A stretch of 5,301 nt of DNA from Planctomycetales bacterium (GTDB lineage Bacteria; Planctomycetota; Planctomycetia; Pirellulales; Thermoguttaceae). The translations under genes and the position numbers were made by a program. Below, piece after piece: positions 1-5,057 of this stretch. The stretch lies in assembly GCA_007122045.1 (NCBI GenBank), contig SKJM01000510.1, positions 1 through 5,301 of the forward strand, read 5' to 3'. Within the stretch, counting starts at the first letter, position 1, and each line of letters opens with the position of its first letter. The notes under the pieces were generated by a model. That model was given only the letters and a program-made list of their open reading frames with translations. It did no database searches and was not told the origin of the DNA.

Positions 1-350
1 GTAGTTCATTCCCATGGGTCCAGTATCGCCCGCGATAGGGTACTGAATTGCTGCAGCTTGCCGTTGCGGTGCGGCTGCACTTATCAAAATAGGCGCGATT
101 ACGAGGTTGGCCCTCGGCTCGATTCCCGTTCCAATTCACCGCCCAGCGCGTTCCGTGGCGCGGCACCCGGTCCGACCGAGCAGCCGCGCTCGGCCTGGCC
201 CGGCAGGAAAGAACCCCCAGCGGTCGGGCCCGGCGTCCTGCGCCTGCCGTTGCGCGGCCCCGGGGTGCGGGGCGCCGCGCCCCAACCCGCGGGCTCCATT
301 GTACCACGCCGTATGCCGCTGGCAACCCCAGGGCCAAGCACTCCGCCCGC
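1..350. other. Non-coding, GC-rich, hairpin-rich stretch
   Basis: I can support no gene here. The reading frames that stay open are Pro/Arg/Gly-rich translations with no domain, typical of GC-rich non-coding DNA. The first 110 bases are the least GC-rich part. They contain the palindromes CCCATGGG (11-18) and GCTGCAGC (50-57), and a small hairpin TATCG-cccg-CGATA (24-37) that can be extended by CAG/CTG (21-23 with 43-45). From about 120 the stretch becomes strongly GC-rich and holds CCGAGC-agccgc-GCTCGG (176-193) and two overlapping hairpins between 252 and 288. None is followed by a T-run, so none is a convincing intrinsic terminator. The stretch may carry the 3' untranslated end of a gene outside the window plus the distal upstream region of the metallopeptidase gene. 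Confidence 0.6.
252..288. other. Two overlapping, mutually exclusive GC hairpins
   Basis: Hairpin A pairs GCGCGGC (252-258) with GCCGCGC (274-280) and, past a one-base bulge, can add CCC (259-261) with GGG (270-272). Hairpin B pairs GGGGCG (269-274) with CGCCCC (278-283) over a three-base loop, extended by GGGT (263-266) with ACCC (285-288). The two use the same bases, so only one can form at a time. No T-run follows on either strand. In DNA this GC-rich some of the pairing is expected by chance, and the proposed promoter of the next gene lies downstream of both, so no role is claimed. Confidence 0.4.
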
Positions 351-365
351 TTGTCGGGAGCGGGC
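345..365. repeat. 7-bp inverted repeat over the -35 of the metallopeptidase gene
   Basis: GCCCGCT (345-351) and AGCGGGC (359-365) are perfect inverted copies separated by seven bases. The proposed -35 hexamer TTGTCG (351-356) sits between and partly inside the arms. Such a position would suit an operator, but no regulator gene lies nearby and the sequence is GC-rich, so this is a weak inference. Confidence 0.3.
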
Positions 366-379
366 TGCCATGCTAAACT
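351..379 (+). promoter_or_regulatory. Probable sigma70-type promoter of the metallopeptidase gene
   Basis: TTGTCG (351-356) matches the -35 consensus at four of six bases. After exactly 17 bases, TAAACT (374-379) matches the -10 at four of six, and it is preceded by TG at 371-372, giving an extended -10 (TGCTAAACT). Transcription would start near 386, leaving a leader of about 73 bases before the ATG at 459. The same layout, with an identical 10-mer around the -35, precedes the next gene. This placement also argues against a TTG start at 351, because that codon would lie inside the promoter. Confidence 0.5.
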
Positions 380-385
380 GGTTGT

Positions 386-411
386 GTTCGAGGTCATGCT
401 GACGACCGAAC
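386..411 (+). promoter_or_regulatory. Possible 5'-end stem-loop of the metallopeptidase mRNA
   Basis: GTTCG (386-390) pairs with CGAAC (407-411), and inside it GTCA (393-396) pairs with TGAC (400-403) over a TGC loop, with small bulges between. The structure would begin at the predicted transcription start and could protect the 5' end of the transcript. This is seen by eye only. Confidence 0.3.
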
Positions 412-458
412 CGCCGTGCCTCCCGACCCATCCATTCCCGAACCCGCGAGCGCCTGCC

Positions 459-1223
459 ATGAAGTACGCCCGAATTGCCGCATCTTACTGCCTATTGGCC
501 TTTTGCATCCCGGTTGCCGAAGCGTGGGCCGCCGAGCCCGAGGCCGCCCCCGCCGCCCCGCGCGCCCGGAAGGAAGCCGGCGGCGAGCCCGCCCGGTTCG
601 ACCCGGTCGTCAAGAACATCGAGGGCTGGACGGTCGACGTCGACCCGCAACTGCTCGACGGGGAACATGCCGAACTGGGCGACCGGGCCTTGAGGATGTT
701 GGCGAGCCACTTGCAGCGGATTGCCATTCTCGTTCCGGAGGACCGGCTGGCGAAGCTGCGGCAGGTCGGCATCTGGATCGAGTATCGCCACCCGCGGCTC
801 GGTCCCATGCAGTATCATCCGTCCCGCAGGTGGCTGGTCCGGCACGGGCACGATCCGCGGCTGGCCAAGAAGGTGCACGTTACCCGCGCGGCCCAACTGC
901 TCGACCGGGGGCAGTTGCTGAAGCATCCGGCGGTCATCCTGCACGAGTTGGCCCACGGCTATCACGATCAATTCCTGGGCTTCGACGAGCCGCGCATTAT
1001 TGCCGCGTTCGAGAAGGCCAAGGCGTCGGGCATCTACGAGGAGGTGCTGTTGTACAACGGGCGGCGCGTCCGGCATTACGCGCTGACCAACCATAAGGAA
1101 TACTTCGCCGAGGGCACCGAGGCCTTCTTCTACCGCAACGACTTCTACCCGTTCGTCCGCGCCGAATTGAAAGAGCACGATCCCGAGCTGCACGACCTGC
1201 TGGTCGATATTTGGGAGAAGTAG
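459..1223 (+). CDS. Secreted zinc metallopeptidase, anthrax lethal factor catalytic-domain-like
   Basis: The 254-residue protein begins with a Sec signal peptide (MKYARIAAS, then a hydrophobic stretch to about residue 20; likely cleavage after the AWA at 22-24), so it should act outside the cytoplasm. A Pro/Ala/Arg-rich linker follows to about residue 45, then one compact domain. HELAH (162-166) supplies two zinc-ligand histidines and the general base Glu163. The downstream block YALTNHKEYFAE (207-218) aligns residue for residue with YGRTNEAEFFAE of anthrax lethal factor. That places Tyr207 at the catalytic Tyr728 and Glu214 at the zinc ligand Glu735. YHPS (119-122) and NDFYPFVRAELKEHDP (227-242) are further conserved blocks of this bacterial family, as I remember it. 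I chose ATG 459 because it gives a clean signal peptide and lies about 73 bases below a good promoter; the in-frame TTG 351 and ATG 396 would prepend a non-signal sequence. No strong Shine-Dalgarno is visible. The gene appears monocistronic. Protein-cutting activity is likely; the substrate is unknown. Confidence 0.85.
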   Translation: MKYARIAASYCLLAFCIPVAEAWAAEPEAAPAAPRARKEAGGEPARFDPVVKNIEGWTVDVDPQLLDGEHAELGDRALRMLASHLQRIAILVPEDRLAKLRQVGIWIEYRHPRLGPMQYHPSRRWLVRHGHDPRLAKKVHVTRAAQLLDRGQLLKHPAVILHELAHGYHDQFLGFDEPRIIAAFEKAKASGIYEEVLLYNGRRVRHYALTNHKEYFAEGTEAFFYRNDFYPFVRAELKEHDPELHDLLVDIWEK

Positions 1224-1276
1224 GGCCAGGAAGCCTTGCGAACGGCGGCGTGGCTGAAGGTCGGACGGCACGTTCG

Positions 1277-1306
1277 ATTGTATCGCACACCGAGGACCCG
1301 TGTCAA
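1277..1306 (-). promoter_or_regulatory. Strong promoter-like sequence directed antisense to the metallopeptidase gene
   Basis: Read on the minus strand, TTGACA (1306-1301) is a perfect -35, followed after 18 bases by TACAAT (1282-1277), five of six to the -10 consensus. It is the best sigma70 match I found in the window. Transcription would start near 1270 and run left into the 3' end of the metallopeptidase gene. No convincing minus-strand gene lies there; the long open frame opposite that gene looks like a codon-bias shadow. It may therefore make an antisense or 3'-UTR-overlapping RNA. Its -35 stands back to back, 16 bases away, with the -35 of the rightward promoter at 1323. Confidence 0.4.
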
Positions 1307-1315
1307 AGTTTTCGT

Positions 1316-1338
1316 GGCCGGCTTGTCGGGGGTCGGCC
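1316..1338. repeat. 5-bp inverted repeat around the -35 of the beta-helix gene
   Basis: GGCCG (1316-1320) and CGGCC (1334-1338) are inverted copies flanking the -35 hexamer at 1323-1328. It recalls the inverted repeat at the same place in the metallopeptidase promoter, but the arms are shorter, the spacer is longer and the arm sequence differs. It may be chance in GC-rich DNA. Confidence 0.2.
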
Positions 1339-1351
1339 TCTCTGGTAGCTT
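1323..1351 (+). promoter_or_regulatory. Probable promoter of the beta-helix protein gene
   Basis: TTGTCG (1323-1328), 17 bases, then TAGCTT (1346-1351) preceded by TG (1343-1344), giving TGGTAGCTT. The -10 matches consensus only at T, A and the final T, but the spacing, the extended TG and the 10-mer GCTTGTCGGG (1321-1330) are identical to those of the promoter at 351-379. Transcription would start near 1358, about 52 bases before the ATG at 1410. Confidence 0.4.
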
Positions 1352-1367
1352 GATTGAACGGTTACCA

Positions 1368-1381
1368 CCGGCCCTGGCCGG
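1368..1381 (+). promoter_or_regulatory. GC hairpin in the leader of the beta-helix gene
   Basis: CCGGC (1368-1372) pairs with GCCGG (1377-1381) over a four-base loop; the whole CCGGCC-ct-GGCCGG is palindromic. It falls between the predicted transcription start and the ribosome binding site. CTTTCCC follows, which is too short a T-tract for a terminator. It might affect translation or mRNA stability; no ligand-binding leader is recognisable. Confidence 0.3.
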
Positions 1382-1397
1382 CTTTCCCATCCGCTGC

Positions 1398-1402
1398 GAG
1401 GT
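1398..1402 (+). promoter_or_regulatory. Ribosome binding site deciding the 1410 start
   Basis: GAGGT is complementary to the anti-Shine-Dalgarno core and ends seven bases before ATG 1410. It supports that start over the in-frame TTG at 1236, which lies upstream of the predicted promoter and would put 58 extra residues before an obvious signal peptide. Confidence 0.55.
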
Positions 1403-1409
1403 ACTTGCC

Positions 1410-2681
1410 ATGCGTATAGGAATCATATTGCCTGCGTTTTGCCTCGCCGCGATTTTCATCCCGGCGGCAGTCCCGGCGTCCGGCGCCGCCGAGACCGTGG
1501 TGAAGGTGGCCGACGACGCTTCGCTGCGGGCCGCTCTCCACGGGGCACGGGCCGGTACGCGAATCGCCATTGCGCCCGGGCGGTACCGGCCGGGCATTTG
1601 GGTCGAAAACCTTCACGGGACCGCCGAGCGCCCTATCGTCATCGAGGGCGCCGACCCCACGCGACCACCGCTGTTCGAGGGCGGCCGGGAGGCCTGGCAC
1701 CTGAGCAACTGCTCGCATGTGACGCTTCGCAACGTCGCCGTGCGAGGCCAGAGCGGCAACGGCATCAACGTGGACGACGGAGGCACGTTCGACACGCCGT
1801 CGCACCACGTCGTATTGGAAGCGATCCGCGTGACCGACATCGGACCGCGCGGCAACCACGACGGCATCAAGCTTTCCGGCGTGGTCGACTTCGTCGTGCG
1901 CCGTTGCCATATCGAGGGATGGGGAGGACAGGCGGTCGACATGGTGGGCTGCCACCGCGGGCTGATCGAGGAATGTACCTTTCAGGGCAAGGACGGGTTT
2001 ACCGCCACGGCCGGGCCTCAGGCCAAGGGGGGCTCCAGCCAAATCACCGTCCGCCGCTGCCTCTTCCGCGACGCCGGAAGCCGGGCGATGCAGGCGGGCG
2101 GTTCCACCGGCCTGCAATTCTTCCGACCTCAAGGAGCCCGGTACGAAGCGAAGGATATCACCGTTGAGGGGTGCGTGTTCATCGGCAGCGACGCCGCCGT
2201 CGCGTTCGTCGGGGTCGACGGCGCCGTGTTCCGCTACAACACCATCTACCGCCCGCGCCGCTGGATCCTGCGCATCCTCCAGGAGACCACCGAGCCCGGG
2301 TTCGTCCCATGCCGGAACGTCCGGTTCGAGCATAACCTGATCGTGTTTCGGCATTCGGAGGTGCGGGCGCCGGTCAACATCGGCCCGAACACCGCGCCGA
2401 AGTCATTCGTGTTTGCCAACAACTTCTGGTACTGCGAGGACCGGCCGGCGGCGAGCCGGGTGCCGCTGCCCACCGCCGAGCGTGGTGGGGTGTACGGCGT
2501 TGATCCGCGGCTGGCGGCTCCTGCCGAAGGCCTATTCCAGCCGCGGGAGCCCCGCGCGAGCGGCTTCGGCGCGACGGCGTGCCCCCAGCCAGGGGACGCC
2601 GCTCTTTTCCGGGGGTCTGGGCAAGGGGCGCCTGGTCCACGATATCAGCAAACAGACGCCGGAGGCATTCGCCCATTCTGA
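1410..2681 (+). CDS. Secreted right-handed parallel beta-helix protein
   Basis: The 423-residue protein has a signal peptide (MRIGIILPAF, hydrophobic to about residue 22, likely cleaved near residue 26), then the capping segment common in pectate-lyase-fold proteins (DASLRAALHGARAGTRI, 36-52, with an APGRY turn). At least nine beta-helix coils follow, each with a repeat of the form hydrophobic-x-x-[V/I/C/N]-x-hydrophobic. The inward ladder residues are Val109, Ile139, Cys166, Cys189, Cys217, Cys255, Asn277, Asn309 and Asn338, spaced 22-38 residues. Distinctive short blocks are NHDGIKL (149-155), KGGSS (206-210) and RAMQAGGSTG (225-234). The end of the helix is marked by GVDPRL (363-368). The last 36 residues, from 388, are Gly/Pro/Gln-rich and fit no coil. 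Many such proteins bind or cleave polysaccharides, and the N-terminus recalls PL6-type lyases, but I cannot identify a catalytic Lys/Arg pair, so the substrate and any enzyme activity are open. The gene is apparently monocistronic and convergent with recG. Confidence 0.8.
   Translation: MRIGIILPAFCLAAIFIPAAVPASGAAETVVKVADDASLRAALHGARAGTRIAIAPGRYRPGIWVENLHGTAERPIVIEGADPTRPPLFEGGREAWHLSNCSHVTLRNVAVRGQSGNGINVDDGGTFDTPSHHVVLEAIRVTDIGPRGNHDGIKLSGVVDFVVRRCHIEGWGGQAVDMVGCHRGLIEECTFQGKDGFTATAGPQAKGGSSQITVRRCLFRDAGSRAMQAGGSTGLQFFRPQGARYEAKDITVEGCVFIGSDAAVAFVGVDGAVFRYNTIYRPRRWILRILQETTEPGFVPCRNVRFEHNLIVFRHSEVRAPVNIGPNTAPKSFVFANNFWYCEDRPAASRVPLPTAERGGVYGVDPRLAAPAEGLFQPREPRASGFGATACPQPGDAALFRGSGQGAPGPRYQQTDAGGIRPF
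2576..2681 (+). other. Atypical 3' end of the beta-helix gene
   Basis: After the coil-ending segment (GVDPRL to FGATA) the frame continues for about 34 codons of low-complexity sequence before TGA 2679-2681. The DNA holds an imperfect inverted pair, GCCCCcaGCCAG (2581-2591) against GCCCCttGCCCAG on the other strand (2629-2617), and GATATC (2641-2646). It reads more like intergenic or repeat DNA than a protein domain. A nearby frameshift or a small insertion that replaced the original stop would explain it; a natural divergent tail is the alternative. Confidence 0.3.
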
Positions 2682-2714
2682 AAGACGGAGTGCGCGGTTG
2701 GCGGCCACGGCACC

Positions 2715-4805
2715 CTACCCCACGTCGCCCAATTCGAGGGCGCGGCCGTACCGGGTGAGCATCTGCCGCCGCAGGTGGGCGTGCTCCGCCTGGGCGAGGC
2801 CGGGGTCGGCGGCGATCACCTGCATGGCGTCGCGCCGGGCTTCGATGAGCAGGTCTTGGTCGCGCAGCAGGTCGGCGATTCGAAAGGGTGGCAGCCCGTG
2901 TTGCTGCGTGCCGAACAAGTCGCCCGGGCCGCGCAGGGCGAAATCCTGCTCGGCCAGCTTGAAGCCGTCGGTCGACTTGGCGAAGGCTTCGAGCCGCTTG
3001 TGGGCGGCGTCGGTTTGCGGGTCGGCGAACACGCAGCAGAAGCCGGGATACCGTCCGCGGCTGATCCGCCCGCGAAGCTGGTGCAATTGCGCCAGCCCGA
3101 ACCGCTCGCCGCTTTCGATGGTCATGAGCGTGGCATTGGGCACGTCGACGCCCACCTCGACCACCGACGTGCAAACGAGCACCTGGTGCTCGTCGCGGCG
3201 GAAGGCGTCCATCACCGCGTCCTTTTCGTGCGGGGGCATGCGGCCATGGATCAACCCCACGCGGAAGGCTTCGAGTTCGCCGTTGGCCAACGCCTCGAAG
3301 CGCTGCTCGACACTGGCCACGTCGAGCTGTTCCGACTCGTCGACCAGCGGCGTGACGACGAATCCTTGCCGTCCCTCGCGCAGCTTCTTGCGGAAGAAGT
3401 CCCACCAGCGCTCCCGTTTCTCTTCGCCCGCCAGGTAGGTGTTCACCTTCTGCCGGCCGGGGGGCAGGTCGCGGAGGGTCGAAACGTCGAGGTCGCCGAA
3501 CAGGGTCATGGTGACCGAGCGGGGGATGGGCGTGGCGGTCATTACGAGGTAGTGCGGGTCGGGCCCGGCGTACTTCAACTTCGCCCGCTGGCGGACGCCG
3601 AACTTGTGCTGCTCGTCGATCACCACCACGCCGAGCTTCGCGAAGCGGACGTCCTCCTGAATGATCGCCTGCGTGCCGATGACGAGGTCGAGTTCGCCGG
3701 CGGCGATCTTCTCCAGCAGCCCGGCCCGCTGCTTCGCCGGCAGGCCGCCGGTGAGCAGCCCGCGGCGGACCTCGCTGCCGATGAGCAGTTTTTCGACCGT
3801 CTGCGCGTGCTGGCGGGCGAGCACCTCGGTGGGCGCCATGAGCACGGCCTGGTAGTCATGCGCGACGGACATCAGCATGGCGTACAGGGCCACGACCGTT
3901 TTGCCGCTGCCCACGTCGCCTTGCAGGAGGCGGTTCATGGGTTTGGAGCGGGCCATGTCGGCGGCGATTTCGGCGATGGCCTGCTCCTGGCCCGCCGTCA
4001 ACTCGAAGGGAAACAGCCGCCGGATGCGGGCGTCGATCTTTGCCGAAGCGGCCAGTTCCGGGGCGCGGCGGGCGTCGTCCTGCTGCCGACGCCGCACCGC
4101 CAGCGCGAGCTGCAAGATGAACAACTCCTGGTAGACGAACCGCCGCCGGGCCGCCGCGAGGCTCGGCTTGTCGTCGGGGAAGTGGACCTGCGGCAGCGCC
4201 CGGGCGATGGGCCACAAGTCGTGCCCGGCAAGGTACTCGGCGGGGAAGGCCTCCTCGAGCAGTGGGCCGTATTCGTCGAGGGCGTGGCGAACGATCCGCC
4301 GCATCTCCCACTGGTGCAGGCCCTCGGTGAGCGGGTAGACGGGCAGGACGCGGCCAGCGGGGTCCTCTTCCTCCTCGGCCAGCGGCTCGACCCGGGGGTG
4401 CACCATGCGCCACATCATCCCCTCGTACTTCGGCTTGCCGGAAAGCATGACCCGCTGCCCGAGGGTGAACTTCTCGCGCATGAACGGCTGGTTGAACCAC
4501 AGGGCCCGCAGGAAGCTGCCGCCCTGGCGTACGAGCACGCCGAGGAGTGTCTTACCGGCCCGGGTGCCGCGCAACTCGATGTCTTCGACCACGCCGCACA
4601 CGGTTTGCAGCTTTCCCCCTTCGAGCCGGTCGATGGGGCGCTGGTCGGTCAGGTCCTGGTAGTCGCGGGGGAAGCAGAAGAGGACGTCGGCGGCGGTATG
4701 CAGCCCCAGCCGGTGCAGCAGATCGACCCGCGCCGGCCCCACGCCCTTGAGGTACTGCACCGGGGTGGCGAGGATTTGCGCGGGCGTTTTGTCGGTGGTG
4801 TCCAT
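2715..4805 (-). CDS. recG: ATP-dependent DNA helicase RecG
   Basis: RecG remodels stalled replication forks and branch-migrates Holliday junctions in the cytoplasm, driven by ATP hydrolysis. The 696-residue protein matches the usual length (E. coli 693) and all parts are present. The N-terminal wedge/OB region starts near residue 60. In the first helicase domain are GDVGSGKT (motif I, 296-303), APTEVLARQH (Ia, 324-333), DEQH (II, 397-400) and TATPIPR (III, 423-429). In the second are GLIHGRM (517-523), the TSVVEVGVDVPNA block (546-558) and LRGRISRG (VI, 577-584). The C-terminal TRG-type motif includes RGPGDLFGTQQHG (625-637). Motif VI differs from the common LRGRVGRG, and DEQHKFGV replaces the usual DEQHRFGV. 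The ATG at 4805 gives the expected N-terminus (MDTTDKTPAQILATPVQYLKG); no Shine-Dalgarno is evident. The neighbouring transporter gene lies upstream on the same strand, 252 bases away, so a separate promoter is likely. Confidence 0.97.
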   Translation of the reverse strand: MDTTDKTPAQILATPVQYLKGVGPARVDLLHRLGLHTAADVLFCFPRDYQDLTDQRPIDRLEGGKLQTVCGVVEDIELRGTRAGKTLLGVLVRQGGSFLRALWFNQPFMREKFTLGQRVMLSGKPKYEGMMWRMVHPRVEPLAEEEEDPAGRVLPVYPLTEGLHQWEMRRIVRHALDEYGPLLEEAFPAEYLAGHDLWPIARALPQVHFPDDKPSLAAARRRFVYQELFILQLALAVRRRQQDDARRAPELAASAKIDARIRRLFPFELTAGQEQAIAEIAADMARSKPMNRLLQGDVGSGKTVVALYAMLMSVAHDYQAVLMAPTEVLARQHAQTVEKLLIGSEVRRGLLTGGLPAKQRAGLLEKIAAGELDLVIGTQAIIQEDVRFAKLGVVVIDEQHKFGVRQRAKLKYAGPDPHYLVMTATPIPRSVTMTLFGDLDVSTLRDLPPGRQKVNTYLAGEEKRERWWDFFRKKLREGRQGFVVTPLVDESEQLDVASVEQRFEALANGELEAFRVGLIHGRMPPHEKDAVMDAFRRDEHQVLVCTSVVEVGVDVPNATLMTIESGERFGLAQLHQLRGRISRGRYPGFCCVFADPQTDAAHKRLEAFAKSTDGFKLAEQDFALRGPGDLFGTQQHGLPPFRIADLLRDQDLLIEARRDAMQVIAADPGLAQAEHAHLRRQMLTRYGRALELGDVG

Positions 4806-5057
4806 GTTGGCAGGGCAGCGATCGCCGGGCTCGCGAAGCGACTTTTGCGAAACTCCGTTATGCGGCCGGATTCCCTTCAGAAACCGCTGGGTCGCACCGG
4901 CATAGTTAAGATGACAGGCTACTATTCAGGAATCGTATGCGAGATTCGGGTTTGCTTCAATGCCCTGCTGTAGGGGGGTTGCCGTATGGCCTGCGATTCG
5001 CACATTGGGGTTTTGGGAGCAAGAGCCATCGGACGCGACACCAACGGCACCTCCGCC
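4806..5057. other. Intergenic gap between transporter gene and recG
   Basis: No gene is supported. The part at 4890-4960 is poorer in GC than its surroundings and holds the likely recG promoter. Just after the transporter stop, only small inverted repeats are seen (TGCGA-t-TCGCA at 4992-5002 and GCC-gtat-GGC at 4981-4990), neither with a T-run on the minus strand, so no intrinsic terminator is called and read-through into recG cannot be excluded. Confidence 0.5.
4932..4960 (-). promoter_or_regulatory. Probable recG promoter
   Basis: On the minus strand TTGAAG (4960-4955) and TACGAT (4937-4932) are separated by 17 bases; each matches the sigma70 consensus at four of six positions. Transcription would start near 4925, giving a leader of about 120 bases before ATG 4805. 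The lower GC content of the segment supports it. It does not share the GCTTGTCGGG 10-mer of the two rightward promoters. Confidence 0.35.

Noticed and set aside
58..87. Possible promoter TTGCCG-N18-TATCAA on the plus strand
   Set aside because: Only a partial match, and no gene starts in the following 370 bases other than the one with a better promoter at 351-379.
46..137. tRNA-like remnant: GGCTCGATTCCC (116-127 region) resembles a T-arm, and AATTG (46-50) could pair with CAATT (132-136) as an acceptor stem
   Set aside because: The T-stem has two mismatches, and no D-arm or anticodon arm can be folded between them. A covariance-model tRNA search would settle it; I expect no hit.
351..458. 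In-frame upstream starts of the metallopeptidase (TTG 351, ATG 396)
   Set aside because: The TTG lies inside the proposed -35 box, and either start would place a non-signal peptide before the clear signal sequence beginning at 459.
492..1271. A 259-codon leftward open frame opposite the metallopeptidase gene, whose first codon lies at the start predicted for the antisense promoter
   Set aside because: The translation has the repetitive Gln/Val/Gly/Leu composition of a codon-bias shadow and no motif. I keep the promoter as a finding but not the protein.
1236..1409. N-terminal extension of the beta-helix protein from TTG 1236
   Set aside because: It crosses the predicted promoter and precedes a typical signal peptide with a GAGGT ribosome site for ATG 1410.
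2682..2714. Bidirectional terminator between the convergent genes
   Set aside because: The 33-base gap holds no stem of useful length and no T-run; termination here may be Rho-dependent or lie inside the coding ends.
2775..4973. A 732-codon rightward open frame opposite recG
   Set aside because: It lies antisense to an unmistakable recG, shows no recognisable domain, and is rich in Val, Gly, Ala and His as expected from mirror reading of GC3-biased codons.
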